Source: Muricea muricata (lineage: Eukaryota > Cnidaria > Anthozoa > Malacalcyonacea > Plexauridae). Taken from it: a DNA stretch of 64,000 bases. Of this stretch, positions 12,212 to 25,833 are shown one piece after another. Each line of letters opens with the position of its first letter. Position 1 is the first letter of the stretch. Position numbers and translations under genes: made by a program. The stretch is taken from contig OY979719.1 in assembly GCA_963855995.1 (NCBI GenBank), positions 2,914,001 through 2,978,000 on the forward strand, read 5' to 3'. A model generated the notes under the pieces. That model worked only from the letters and a program-made list of their open reading frames with translations. It did not search any database and was not told the origin of the DNA.

Positions 12212-12454
12212 TAACAATTAGATTACGAGCTCGAGATTTCTATGCGGTGATAGTTGATGAGGGCAATTAGTAGAATCAGAGGTCAAACATGGAATATTCA
12301 ACAAAAAATTTGATTTTCAGGCAATTTTTTAAAAGAAATCTCTACAGGAAGATGATTGTTTTGCTACTCGCTATCTATCGAGGAATAGATAGCGAGTAGA
12401 GTAACCAATCAAATTGCAGCATTTGCAATAGTATACTAGTATGATTCTACTAAT
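12212..12454. mobile_element. Insertion in Harbinger copy 1 absent from copy 2
   Basis: About 243 bp lie between two CTAAT pentamers (12207-12211 and 12450-12454). Copy 2 has a single CTAAT there and continues straight on. The insert has a strong internal hairpin around 12375-12400 (CTACTCGCTATCTATC and its complement). No terminal repeat class is evident. Confidence 0.55.
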
Positions 12455-12790
12455 AGTGAATAAACTCATACAGATTGAAATATTTAAACTTTAACAACAT
12501 TAGCCAAGTTGGTTTTAATCTAGGCTAACCCAGATTAGGTTTTATGATGAAAATGACTTGAGTTTATTTATAAATTTATCCATACTGCAGAATTGAAGGC
12601 AACAAATTTGCAATTATATAGTGCAAATTTGATCATTTGAAATTCATATATTCTTCATATATTTATATAAACTCATATATTCTTACAGATATTGCTTCGA
12701 CAATTTGCCACACATTTGAATGATTTGTGCACATTTGATGCATTTGCATTTTGGCACCCAGGTGCAAATTTAATGTGAATCTGGTTTTTA

Positions 12791-14035
12791 GTGCAAAGTT
12801 TCAAAGAAACTTTGCAGTATTGTGATGAGTGGCGAAAATTCAAATCAGTCAGGCAGTCAGTCAGTCAGTCAGTCAGTCAGTCAGTCAGTCAGTCAGTCAG
12901 TCATAGTGTAAACTCCGGGGGGTGGTGCAAATTTTGAATATGCCACCTGATTACTTGAATGTTACTATTGCAATGTTTTAGTTAAAATTATAAGTATTAT
13001 TTATAAACCATTTTGTGCTGTTATTCATACAAATAAAAAAGATAGGTAAATGAGTCATATGGCAACTAATGAGCGCAGTAATTTTATTGCAGACATGTAT
13101 ATACAGTGCTCTCAAACTCCCCCGGAATTTAAAATATTCAACTAAGCACGTGTATATTGCGTAGCGCCCGCTTCCGTTGCTATGCAGAGGTCTAGGAGTG
13201 GGATAATAAACATGAGTTAAACATGTATTTCCACGGCTTAAAAGCACCATTTTAACTGGCAGGACAAGATTTTTTAATCTTCAGACTATTATGCTTTCGT
13301 TTATTATGCATAAAGAGCGATTTTTCGCCTTAAAACGAGCTCAAATGGACAGCATAAGTTGACCTATATGGTATGAATATAAATGGCTAACAAGAGATAT
13401 GAGCTATAGTTTGAATACATAGCAATAAATACACCGCAATATTTTCGCTATTCTACGTCTTATATTCCTAAATATACACCACATGAATTGCAGGAGTTTT
13501 GTTCTACATTTCGGCCAGGCTTCATCAAAAAATGATGAAAAACAAGCGAGATAAAGCGAAATCGGCATATTTGATAATGTTGCGTGCGTGCGAGATCAGT
13601 TTCTGCAAGGTTGTGATGCGATGACTGATGATTGTGTACATAAAATTTCCAATAATACTAGTAGACCTAAAGTAAACCGTACATAAGTATACTAAGTAAA
13701 GATATTGGCCTAATATTGTGACAGTTTTTTATTAACACACAGAAGAGCGCACAGTTTGTATGTTTGCAATCTTAGTTCACGTTCAATATTAATTGCGCGT
13801 TCATTCCGTTTTGTTTATATGAGTCTAAGGTCAGAGGTCAGAGATTCAGCAAACGTGAAACCGAATATGCTCGCTAAACATGAAAATTATAAAATTATCA
13901 GAGTGTCTAAAAACGTCCCACGTAAACAAAACGCTTTTAGACCACATCATTTTAACATTTTATTTCCAAAGCTATCATTAAATTTTTCTTAGTTTTTCGA
14001 GTTTAAGTGTGTAAGTCTTTTCAGAAACTTTGCAC
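12791..14035. mobile_element. Nested 1.2-kb TA-flanked insertion
   Basis: Absent from the paralogous Harbinger copy. Ends are inverted (GTGCAAAGTTTC left, GAAACTTTGCAC right) with TA at 12789-12790 and 14036-14037. The left end contains a second inverted copy of the terminus a few bases inside. The interior has a (GTCA)n microsatellite and two short open stretches (12978-13250 minus, 13756-13992 plus) that I do not recognise as proteins. Probably a non-autonomous TA-target element. Confidence 0.6.
12845..12904. repeat. (GTCA)n microsatellite
   Basis: About 14 near-perfect tetranucleotide copies, inside the nested insertion. Confidence 0.95.
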
Positions 14036-14879
14036 TATCCTTGGATCCCTAGTTCATTTTATTTATGGGTTTCAAATAATCAAATTTGCACTGTAGCAAA
14101 GAGAAATGTCTCTTGCTAAAACCTTGCTGATTAAACCATTAAAATATTGAAGTAGTTTCTGTAACAAACTGCCACCTATAGCCAAAAACTTTACAAAAGG
14201 ATACCATTAAGTTGTCACATGTGTATTTCACCACTTCTATGACTGAGTATGACATGAGTTTGATTACTGCTTGTTTTAATTATTAAATAGGTGACAGTGT
14301 AACCCCCACCATAAACAATGACCAGTATGACCAGTCCCAAAATATCCAGTAATCCATTTCCAATACATGTCTTGACTTCGCTTTTCTTCATTAGCATATG
14401 TTTGCAAAATAAACATTTTAACATCTTTACACAAATCTGCTTGGCACTCCTGATACAGTCAGCGAGTCAGACAAACAAATTACACAATTTAGCACATGTG
14501 ACGTCCAGTGATCCAGACAAATCATTTCAAATTTACAAACCAACGAATTAGTACTTTCTTCAATAATGGTGAATGTTTGTATTTGTACGAAAAAAAGTAT
14601 GATTGCTTTTATCACAGATCAGGCGCATTCTTCTGCAATTATTTGAATCGAATTTGTTAGCCACTGTTAAATAAACAAGACTTAATTCATTTTAATTTAT
14701 GTTAACTGCACCACGCGAGCCCCACGCAAGTTAACTACGTGATTAGTTAACTATCCGACTAACTGCGTTTTGTGCAACGCAGTTAAGTCGTGCAGTTAAC
14801 TAACTACGGTTAAGGATTTAACTAGGGTAGTTAACGCTAACTGCAGTTAACTTTAACTACTTTTTTATACAACCGGCCC

Positions 14880-15580
14880 CAGCTGATGCATAAATATTTG
14901 AATTTTATAGTTTCCATATTTATGTACCTGTATGATTTGAGAACTGGACTGAATTTATTGCATCTACTTCAAAACCATGGACCTTGTTTGTAAAATTAAT
15001 TATAAAAATGAAAATTGTATACCAATGTCATATACCACCCAAGATCAATTTTGGCCACTAATCATTTGCTAAAATAATGTTCATTTTATTCTAGCACCTT
15101 GAGCATGCATTAATGTTGAAAATTTGAAGATTAGAATTATGCTGAAGATATTAGTGAGACAGCATCGACCACAGAGATAGCCAAAGGTTTTAACTCTGCC
15201 TAACACGACAGCCTGTCTAACTACACTTATAGCAGATCCAGCCTACTACACCCTGTTGTTGAATAGGGATCAATTGATTTATTTAGTATATGCTAATCAT
15301 TGAAGATACAGATTTTAAACCTTGGAGATACATATATGTAGTGTGGATATTTCATGTATGACATTTCAAATACTACATTACTAATATCTACGACCCACTA
15401 ATGCTTTATACTCTTGTAGTTTTATGTTTTATAGTTTTATTTCTTGTCTTGTAGTTTTATAGATTGTAGTTTTACAAAAACTCTGTAATTGTACTTATAT
15501 ACATATAATTGATTTCGTCTCTCTTTTTCATGTAAATCACATAACAATTTAGCTGTCTAAGCTACTTAATGTGTGTATTT

Positions 15581-15613
<33 letters not shown>

Positions 15614-16630
15614 TATAAAAATAAATTCTGTAGCATTTAATGTTTTTTACCGGTATATATAATATATTTTACCTGCAGAGGAAATGTTGCAGATTTATTT
15701 CCAACATATCCATGTACAACATGGCTTTGAATAGATAATACACGGAAATCACACATTCTATGATATCGCCTTACAAAATACAATGCAATCTTGTAAAATC
15801 ACAAATAAAAAAAATACTGTATCACTGCATGCACTGTGCAACTGTGACTGTGCTATAAATTTCACCCTCAAATCAAAGTCCAGCCCGCAAACGCCCGCAT
15901 CTTCTTTCACCAATATATATGATTTCCGCCAAAGCTAAATTTGACTTCAAAAAACCCACGGGTAAATGTCAATAAGGATTATCTGCATAAAGACAAATGA
16001 CTTATTAGATAGAAAATACTTAAACAAAATAGTTTCATATATTTCTTTTATAAGAACCATGCAAAATTATGCTACATAAATTGAAGCTGACGTTTTCAGA
16101 TTTTGACTGAAGTTTCTTTATCATTCATAGAATGGCTAAACCCGTCAAATCATCATCGAACAAACGTTGCTCAACTATTTATAAAAAAAGTTATTAAATT
16201 AAACTTAGGAAATGTTAGCAGCACTATATGTATTGATATTTTCTTGTTATATAACATCATAGGTGATAATTACACATTTTATGCTCCATCACCTCCACGT
16301 CAATATAATATTCTTGTCTTCGGGTGGACCAGGAATCTAACCAGGTAACCATTAAAACCTATTTGGTCACACGCTCATGGCTGCACAACTGCACAAGCAT
16401 AAGAACTTTTACAGAAATGATAATCATTATGGCTTGATACGCAGGCTAAACAATAAATTAAGCCTGATGTGTAGATGTGGATGGTGAAATTGGAACCATT
16501 GATCACCATTCATCACTGATGCAAAGTTTTTATACTTAGGCCGGTCCAATGAGAATTCGTGTAATTTGTGAACTAAAATGCATGGTCCCAAACATGGCCA
16601 CCCTTTTTTTTTAACGCGGGAAACCTAAAC
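14880..16630. other. Gene-free region
   Basis: AT-rich sequence with no frame that looks coding. The only distinct feature is a (TAA)n run at 15583-15612. Confidence 0.5.
15583..15612. repeat. (TAA)n microsatellite
   Basis: Ten trinucleotide copies in AT-rich spacer. Confidence 0.9.
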
Positions 16631-16632
16631 TA

Positions 16633-16747
16633 AGGCCTGATTTATATATACCGTACGTACATTTCAGTCATGCGGAATGCAATTCAAACAATATACTAGC
16701 TAGACGACTTGCCTCATTGTGTATTGTTTAAATTGTCAGGCCTTAAT
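16633..16747. mobile_element. Small inverted-repeat element
   Basis: TAAGGCCTGATTTA at the left is mirrored by AAATTGTCAGGCCTTA at the right, and a second inner pair (TTCAAACAATA and TATTGTTTAA) continues the stem. About 115 bp, no ORF. The flanking duplication is unclear. Confidence 0.45.
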
Positions 16748-17695
16748 TACGGTAAAAACCCTCGATACATGCAATTATTTATCTATTTATTTATTTATAT
16801 AAATTTGCCAATGAAAAAACAACACATTACATACAGAAATAGTACATACGTATAGACCATTTACAGGGTACCTGGTATGAGGAGGTCTTGCATCGGTTTG
16901 TTAGATGATCAGGGTTGGGTCATATGGCTTCTCTTCTGTTGCTATTTGTTGTTGATGTCAGTAAATTTGTGTCATTTTTTTTTCCGTCCATTTTTTTTTC
17001 AAAGACAGTATGCCTGTATGGTGTAGCTTATACGCCGGATAAATAATAATTTTGTTTTTCTCAACAGCCTAAGAATGACGCAAGAAGTGCTCCTTACTTG
17101 GATTGAGTCGAAGATTAATGTTTGCCGAATTCTGAAAGTATATGTGAAGAATCACGGATTTCTCTTTTTCTATTTCTTTTTTATATTTTTTACATATAAC
17201 TTTCAATAATACTATGTTGAGCTAACATTTAACTCAACATAGAAACATTCAGGCTCAGAAAACTGGTCTTAAACGAACACGCACATTCTATTTTATTGTT
17301 CTTTTTCCGGATTCGCCATTTTGTTTTTACTCTATATTTGTTTAATCCCAGAATTCCATATAGCCTGATGGTCTGTATATCTGATCCGCGTTCTATAATA
17401 CTATGGTCAGCACTTGTAGAGATACACACTACATATTACATTTATTATTATAATATTCCCCGAAGGGTGTTCCGGCAATATCTAATTTGTCTAATTACGT
17501 ATTAATAAGCAAAAATTATCGATAATTATCTAATTATACTAAAATAGTCTACATATTAAAATTATTTACGCTATCTATCTACCAAATAGACGACACGGTC
17601 AGTTTGGACTTTGGTAGATGGAAACAAGTGCTGACCATATATACTTGTTAGCATAAGCTCCATATATACCATGAATAAGAACTCAAGCCAGTGCA

Positions 17696-17840
17696 AAAGC
17701 CGAAGATGGTAGAAAGGAGCTATAAGACGTCAATCTTAATCCTCTGCGCGATCAAAATAGAGATATGTTGCTATGTTAACCGCGCAGAGGACTGAGATTG
17801 GCGCCCTATAGCTCCTTTAATTTCCGCCATCTTTGACTTT
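17696..17840. mobile_element. Inverted-repeat element (~145 bp)
   Basis: Arms of about 55 bp: AAGCCGAAGATGG, then AAAGGAGCTATA, then CCTCTGCGCG on the left, each mirrored on the right. The loop is about 30 bp. It looks like a foldback MITE. I could not define the target duplication. Confidence 0.6.
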
Positions 17841-20409
17841 ACCTTTCTTAAGGCCGACTGACTAGAATTCCTACTCCAGATATATATGGAGCTCACTAAT
17901 CTTGGTGGTGTGTGCAATGTAGCCTGGTTTCGATTTAGTTCTAACGGTCGCCGTAAACACGAAAGTTTCGACTAAATAGAAACCGACCATACATAGTTTT
18001 TTAAGTCATGTATTTTATAGTTATAAAAATCCTAACTGATCTCTTAGTATTTTTCGATTCTGATCACCTGACGATGAACTGTCGTTGTCGAAACCTGAAA
18101 GGCAATGTTAGTACCCGACCGAATTGGGACTTAAGGGTTGGGGCCCCCACCCGGGCCCATATACGTTACCAAAAAAGACGTCCACCAATCCTTCTGTGTC
18201 CAACACTCGCGTACCTGAAACTTAACCTAGGTACCATTTGTACCGCTTACATTATAACATGCACTCCTAATTCATGCACTGCTAACATGCATTTTTGTTC
18301 AAAAATCAAAATAAGCTTAAGATTAAAGCTGAGTAACGTAATTTGTTCTTTCAAAATTGTTCATCAACGAAATGGTATGCTCTTTGTAATTCTAATGAAA
18401 ATTTGGTGGTAAAAATTGAACTGCTTAAGTCGTGTTGACATTACTCAGCTTTAACCCTCACCACCAAGATTCTTCTGAAAGGTGTAATTAGCCGCAATAA
18501 AAAAAAGCTATACTTGATTGAGAAACATACAACTACCTGTAACTTCCCGACAAAGGACCTTTTCTCAAAAGCTTTTACATTCATTTTCAGGTAGTTCCAT
18601 TTTTCTCAATCAGAAGCTCCTCCATTCATTATTAAACTATTGATGTACACCTTTTTTCATGCACCTTGTTTTATGCCCATTCTACCCTTTCAGACCCTTG
18701 TTGTTCATCTTAATTTCAATTCCCTTTTTCCCTGTTGACCCCATACGTTCATTGAACGTACGCTTGCGTTTAATTTTTTTACCCTTTCAGCAATCCTGAA
18801 AGTCATTAGATATACAGACCGAACGCAAGTAATGATTTAAATTGTTCATCAGTCATTAACGTATGGACATGTAAGTCAGTCAGTAACGTAGTCATGTTCA
18901 AGGAATTTTTCGGTTTGAGGAGATTTGTCTAATGAGGTCATATCATATGAGACATTGCTTGCCAAAGTAAAATGATATCATGCATTTCTGACTCTTTTTG
19001 TAACAAAATAAGGTTAGGTATCTTTCTTGTTGGGTTTTGTTGTTTCTGAATTTGTCAAGTTTGATTCGAATTTTCTCAAAAAGAATACAAAATGAATCAA
19101 CTGGATTGAAATATAAGAGGTATTTCGTTAACGTTTTCTAAAATTATATACCAACAGCCAGTCTATGACCTTATCTCCAATAAACCTTATAAACCCTTCA
19201 TAAGTTTAATCCTACTATTTTTTTGCCAGTGATGGCGTTGATTTTTTAATCAGATTATAATGTCATGTTCATTTTAGTAATGCAATTTTTTCAGTTATAA
19301 TCAAATTCATACAAGCAAGGAGAGCACAAAATCAAAATGATAGCTTAAACTTGTTTGAAGGGTTTATAATGCCAAATATAAAAACCTACGACAGAATATC
19401 AGCATATATCAAATTCAATATAAGCGACCTCTGTCGTTATTGAAATGTTAATATATAGAAGTTCATGGATGCCGCGCAGTCATTGCTGTTTTACTTTTTT
19501 ATTCATCAAAATCCGCCATGTTTGCCATTCACTCCTCTATATCATTTCAATAGTCCTTTCTTTTCTACCAGGCTTGGTTTCTGCGCGTGCATTTTCATTT
19601 TGTTATTTCATTTTACATCATCACTATATGTTCTTGATACGTGCATTTTAAGAGTAGCAATGCATATTTATGTGACTGTTTTTAACATGATTTATGCAAG
19701 AATGTACGTATGTCGTGCATTTGAGGAGTAGCTATGTGTATGAAGGTTATTAATTAACATTACGTCCTAGTGTGTAATGACCTAATTTGATGAGGAGTAT
19801 AACTATGCATGTATTTCTCACATTTCTTATTTAATTTTTACCAAGCCTGAATTACTTCCATCTTATATCACTCGAGACATTCCTGAGTAATGTTACTGAA
19901 TGACTTCAACACATGTACATACTGTGGTAAATCATGCACTATAATTATAATAACCTATGTTAAAGCAGGCAAATCCTGGTGGTTGAGCACGGTTGCCTGG
20001 AAGAGAACCTTAGGAAATAGAGAAAAACTCTCTTTCCTCCAGTTGCTTCAAGCACAACCCCTAAATTTTGCCAATTGTCTGAACTAATATCTAATGAGCA
20101 GCATATATTAGTTTTGTAATCGAATATTATGCAACCTCCATAACATAAAACCTTTATACAACTCCGTTTCGAGCGCTTTAAGCGAAAGCCCTTCAAGGCC
20201 CTTTGTCGGAAAGTTAATAAATATCATAGACTTACATCCGATTCTTTAACCGGTTGCTCTCGACGAAAGACATTAATGACTAACTTAATCTAACCGTTTT
20301 CCAGACAAAACCCACTTAAATTCAGCTTAGTTATTCAACTTTAATTCTGACCACCAGGATTCTATACTAATTACCTTTTACCATTTGTGTCACCTTGTTG
20401 TCATTCGTC
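17841..20409. other. Gene-free region with minor inverted repeats
   Basis: No convincing coding exon. A 134-codon open stretch at 18008-18412 resembles no family I know and has no supporting splice sites. Two weak inverted repeats are visible: 18513-18613 (TGATTGAGAAA and ACTACCTG mirrored) and 19184-19371 (CTTATAAACCCTTC mirrored by GAAGGGTTTATAAT). Confidence 0.45.
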
Positions 20410-21170
20410 AGGCATCTGGTCATCTGGCACTGCTTATCTGGCATTTGGTCATCTGGTACTGTACGTCTGGCATCTAGTCGTCTGGTACTGGTCGTCTGAC
20501 ATCTGGTTATCTTCCCTGGTCGTCTGACATCTGGTACTTGCTGTCTGGAATCTGGTCATCTGGCACTGGTCGTCTTACATCTGGTCATCTGGCACTGGTC
20601 GTCTGGCATCTGGTCATCTGGCACTGGTCGTCTGACAGCTGGCACTGGTCGTCTGGCATCGGTCTGGCACTGGTCGTCTGACATCTGGTCATCTGGCATC
20701 TGGCACTGGTCGTCTGGTCATCTGGCACTGGTCGTCTGACATCTGGTCATCTGCCCTGGTCGTCTGGCATCTGGTCATCTGGCACTGGTCGTCTGACATC
20801 TGGTCATCTGCCCTAGTTGTCTGGTATCTGGTCATCTGGCACTGGTCGTCTGGTCATCTGGCACTGGTCGTCTGGTCATCTGGCACTGGTCGTCTGACAT
20901 CTGGTCATCTGCCCTGGTCGTCTGGTATCTGGTCATCTGGCACTGGTCGTCTGACATCTGGTCATCTGGCACTGGTCGTCTGACAGCTGACACTGGTCGT
21001 CTGGAATCTGGAACTGGTCATCTGACATCTGGTCATCTGGAACTGGTCATCTGACATCTGGTCATCTGGTCATCTGGAACTGGTCATCTGACATCTGGCA
21101 CTGGTCGCCTGACATCTGGCACTAGTCGCCTGACATCTGGTCATCTGGCACTGGTGACCGGGCATCTGGC
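20410..21170. repeat. CTGG/GTCATCTGG minisatellite
   Basis: About 760 bp built from shuffled 10-19-bp words: CTGGTCATCTGGCACTGGT, CGTCTGACAT and CTGGCATCTGG. The words repeat in variable order rather than one fixed period. GC content is higher than the surroundings. No frame is open throughout. Confidence 0.95.
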
Positions 21171-21479
21171 TCTCGTTTTGACGATTTTCCTCCCCGTACA
21201 CGTTTTAGATCATGCATGAAATCGAAATTATATATGCTAACTGAAAGCATTAAGCAACGGAAAGGCAAGAGCGATGGGATGGATGGCCTTAAAAACTGGT
21301 TTAATATATTTAATTTAATAATAAACTATAGAAAATTTATCAGCTGTCCGATTGCTGTTGTCTGTTCCACGGTTGCCATGTTATATAGAGTCATTTTGAA
21401 ATGTCTCATTTTGATTGTCATTTTTTCGTTAATAATGTTCATCGAATATTATCTTCTCATGATATTAATTTTCTTCAAA

Positions 21480-23560
21480 TGTTGTCCTCTCGCTATCAAT
21501 CTTCCGTATTTGTAATTGTATTGCTCCATAGTAAGGGATACTCAACTCGAAATTCAAATAAACTCTAAAGCGGGTATTTAGAAGAAGAATTGTGCAAAGG
21601 AATATCGTGTTACACAGCTACCAACGAGATAAGAAAACGTAAATATTATGAGGAAAATAAAGAAAAGAAAATTTAAATATTCATTTATAGTGGAGACTGG
21701 AGTACCAGTTTTAATTGACATTGCTTCATTAATGTTTCCAATGTTTAAACTGATTCTTCCCATGATATTAATTTTCTTCAAATGTTTTCCTCTCACAAAC
21801 AGTCTTCCATAATTGTAATCGTTTTCCTCCATAGCTAAGTTTGACAACCATTTCGAAGTACAAAGAAACTATACAGAAGGTGCTTAGTACAGGAAAAATG
21901 GAATACCATGTCACGTAGTTACCAACGAGATAAGAAAGCGTAAATAACCAAAGGAAAATGAAAAAAAAAAAGAAAATTTAGATATTCATTTATACTGGAA
22001 GGCGCAGTACCCATTTTAATTGCAATCCTTCATTAATGTCTCCAATGTTCATCAGGCATTATCTTCAAATGGTCCAAATTTTCTTTTAATTTTCCCTCTC
22101 ACAATCAATCTTCCATTATTAACGTTTGCTCCATAGTAATGTTTGATGCGTGGACTTCAAAACTTATTTACTATTTATTAAAATATTTACACATGTTTAA
22201 TCATTATTATACTATCTAAACTTTATCAGCTGTCCGCCGCTATTGTCTCTTCCACAATTTTAAAGTTCCGTAAAGAGTTAATATGAAATGGTCCACTTTT
22301 ATTGTCATTCCTTCATTAGTATTTCCAATGTTTAATACACGCTCTTCTCATGATCCTAATTTTCTTCAAATGTTTTCCTCTCACAAACAGTCTTCCAAAT
22401 TTTTAATCATTTTGCTCTATAGTTAAGTTTGAAAACCATTTCGAAGTACAAAGAAACTATACAGAAGGTACTTAGTAGATGAAAAATGGAATAACATTTC
22501 ACGTAGTTACCAACGAGATAAGAAAGCGTAAATAATCAAAGAGAAATGAAGAAAGGAAGATTTAGATACTCATCTATGCTGGAATGCGCAGTACCCATTT
22601 CAATTGCCATTCCGTCATTAATGTTTCCAATGTGCATCAGGCATTATCTTCTCATGATCCTTTTCCCTCTCAAAATCAATTTTCCATTATTATCGTTGGT
22701 TCCATAGTAACGTTTGATGCGTGGACGTAACTGTTGACTATTATTATTACTTAACTATTTACTATTTATTAAAATATTTACATATCTAAAATTATCAGCT
22801 GTCCGATCGCTATTGTCTGTTACATGAAATGTTCCATCTTTATTGTCAATCCTTCATTAGTATTTCCAATGTTCATGTAGCACCCTTTTCGTCATATTAA
22901 TTTTCTTCAAATATTTTCCTCTCACAATCAATCTTCCACAATTGTTATCGTTTTGCTCCGTAGTTGGGTTTGATAATCAGAATTTAAGAATGAAGTAAAG
23001 GAATATCATGTCACGTACTTACTAACGAGATCAGAAAACGTAAATAATCAAAGGCAAATGAAGAAAAGAAAATTTAGATATTCATTTATAATGGAAGCTG
23101 GAGTACCCATTTTAATTGCCATTCCTCCATTAATGTTTCCATGTTCAACAGATTCGTCTCATGATTCTAATTTTCTTCAAATGTTTTCCCTCTTTAAATC
23201 AATCTCCCATCTTGTTATCGTCTTGCTTAATTATCATTGATTATCAATTTGCTCATTATCACATTCCTTCACTAACGTTTCAAATGTTCATCAGACAGTA
23301 TCTTCTTATGATTCTAATTTTCTTCAAATGTTTCCCTCTTACAATCAATCTTCCATCTTGTTATCTTCTTGCTTAATTATCACATTTGCTCATTATCACA
23401 TTCCTTCACTAATGTTTCCAATGTTTATCAGACATCTTCTCATAATCATATTTTTTCCAATGTTTTCCCTCTCATAATCAACCTTCTATCAACCAAGTTT
23501 GCTCCATAGCCAAGTTTGATAATTTTAAAGCAGACACGTACTAGAAGAGTTAAGTGAACA
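21480..23560. repeat. Decayed ~300-600 bp tandem repeats
   Basis: The block CCAACGAGATAAGAAAACGT recurs at about 21621, 21922, 22510 and 23022 in slightly changed form. It is followed each time by a GAAAATTTAGATATTCAT block and a TTCATTAATGTTTCCAATG block, with TTTTCCTCTCACAATCAATC blocks in between. Spacing is about 300, 590 and 510 bp. Old tandem duplication; no coding sense. Confidence 0.8.
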
Positions 23561-24439
23561 AAGATCATATAGATTGGGATACAACTGAAGGCAGGGCCCG
23601 AATTTGAAAGAACAAGGTATCAGTGACAGAATATCATCAAGGCTACCAGTAAGACATGAAAACGTTCAAAAGAAAATGAAGGGAAGAACGGGAGGTCTGT
23701 GTTCTCTTAAGTTAATAAAGCAAGCCAGAGTACTCGAAGCAAACCTTTAAATTCCAAAAATAATTTTGTGCATATGATTGTATATGACAAAGTGCTGTAA
23801 AGGACAGTTACAATACGAAGACATGACAACACAATACGATCGCAAGCGCGCGCAGGGTAAGTGTGAATCCGTGACGTCACCCCATCCACAACCTCATCCC
23901 TCATGTCTCGCTGTTTTATTATTAAAAACCTGCCTGCCTACCTGCCTGTCTAAGCTAGCTAAAGGCCATTTTCCATTACGATCGCTTTGCCGCATGTGCG
24001 GAGCGAGCTATGAATATCTGCTACGCCTAGTGCGGGCATCAAAACAACGCGGGCTTCGCCCGTACATGCAAATAGATCAAAATGGAAAATGGCCTGAATT
24101 CACGACCGTATCATTAAAACAGCGAGACATGAAACCATAACCACACCAACCACCACACAAGCCAATGGAACGGTAGCGCAGACGCAGCGTAGCGCAATAT
24201 ACAATATACAACAACGATAAACAACAAAATATACTGCACATCACTTTTTCATATAACCATATGTAAAAATATTTTTGGTCCTATAAAAGATCTCGAAAAT
24301 CGAAAATCTTAGAAGTAGAAGTGAGAATATATTGAAACATAAATTCATCAAGTTCTTTATTCTTAAAGAGAAAAAGCCAGGATGCATTCAAACAATCAAT
24401 ACAACGATAATGACGGATGTAATCACAGGTAGATCATAG
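23561..24439. other. Spacer with a short inverted-repeat element
   Basis: No supported gene. An inverted repeat at 23963-24095 (AGGCCATTTTCCATT mirrored by AATGGAAAATGGCC) encloses a GC-richer core around 23990-24060. A 120-codon frame over it (23778-24140) is unconvincing. Confidence 0.45.
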
Positions 24440-25440
24440 TACAACTGAGGAAGTACGAGTTTAGAGTTGAAAGAAACAAGGTGTCGGTGAAAGGATAATA
24501 TGGGACGTTGTTGACAAATAGGACGCAGTAATAAAGAAGATAGTGAAACTGTGAAAGGATGATGAACCACTACTGAATTTAACGAATTATTGGCAAAAAA
24601 TGGGAAAATAAGTCATTATTGTCTGAGTATGGAAAACGCTGACTGACTGGTTTAAAATCGGGAAGAAAATGATAAATAAATAAGATTGTATTTTAATTCA
24701 AGAACCATTGATCAGAATGAGAGACGAATTGCGGTAACAGATATGGTAACATGAAGTAATCCTTTGGTAACCTTTGGTAATCCTTTGGTAACCTTTGGTG
24801 TAGCGAAAATAATTTGACATCTTTCAATCATACCACAATAGAATTTGGAGAGTTATTGGTAAAGCAAATGGTAAAATAGGAGATGATTGTCAAAGTATGG
24901 AAACTCTGACTGACCGCGGTTACAAAGGAAGGAATTCAGGAACCATCGATTGGGAAAATTAATTTTGGAATTTAGAGACAAATTGCGGTAATAAATGTGA
25001 CAAGGTAAAGTAATCACTTGGTAACCAGATTACGTGTTGGTACATGGTAATTTCATGTGTTTAAGAGAAGAAAGCAGCCGTTCAGAAAGGAACAAGAAAT
25101 TAACGAAAGGGTCAGGACGCGGCTAATACGGAAGAAAGGGAAAATGTTGTAAACCAGTTTAGCGAATTATTGATACAGCAAAATAGCAGATGATTGTTTG
25201 CGTATGAAAATTCTGACTGACTTGTCCAAAATCAGGAAGAAAACGATGAATCCATAAGGAACTATTGATCATGCGGGAAAAGTGTACTTTAAATTATGAC
25301 TTTAGAAACGACTTTCAGCAACAATAATGGTAACGTTAAGCAATCATTTGGTAATCAGATATACGTCTTGATGGATGGTAATTTCCAACGAGTAGCGAAG
25401 AAATTAATTGACATCTTCAAACCATTGATAAGAATCTTCT
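24440..25440. repeat. Decayed ~290-bp tandem repeats
   Basis: Three diverged copies. Each runs through GCGAATTATTG, a TTCTGACTGAC segment, an AACCATTGATC segment, an ACAAATTGCGGTAA segment and GGTAATCAGAT, at roughly 24580, 24850 and 25150. A short internal triplication of CCTTTGGTAA sits at 24762-24798. Confidence 0.72.
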
Positions 25441-25833
25441 AAAGAATCGTATGTCTTTCTTTATTGTTCGCTGTCCGTTCATGATTAGCTATTATTTTAT
25501 TATTATATCATGCATTTATGTTTTTTATTATTACCTCTAACCCTAAATATCTGACGAGCCCGGGACCCAGGGTTCCAGTACTTAATGCCTTCAAAACATG
25601 CACTTATCTAAAATATTTTAGGACGAAAAATCAATGCGTACAGAGAAAGTAAACCTCCAAAACAATTGCTCAGCTAAATATTTGCACCTGAAAGAAAAGT
25701 AACATAAGTTGGAGCGAAAGATGATGGAAAATGACACCCGTTTTCACTTGTTTTGTACTCGTTTTTAATGCTTTGAAAAATAACAGTTTTATTAGTTTTG
25801 TGGTAACAGCACGAAAACTTATTATTGCAAAGC

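Larger units (their letters stand above)
11267..14879 (+). mobile_element. PIF/Harbinger element, copy 1 (left tip missing)
   Basis: Nearly the same sequence as the complete copy at 34161-36718, but lacking the first 18 bp of the left end and carrying extra internal insertions (12212-12454 and 12791-14035). The right end finishes ACAACCGGCCC, followed by CAG. Long, imperfect inverted ends are dense in AGTTAA/GTTAAC motifs, which may be transposase or Myb-like protein binding sites. An N-terminal transposase fragment lies inside the left end. The element cannot be autonomous. Confidence 0.85.

Noticed and set aside
18008-18412. 134-codon open frame
   Set aside because: Composition is random-like, with no recognisable motif, splice support or paralogue in the window.
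23778-24140. 120-codon frame with a CRMCG motif
   Set aside because: The Cys motif falls inside an inverted-repeat element and the rest is low in coding character.
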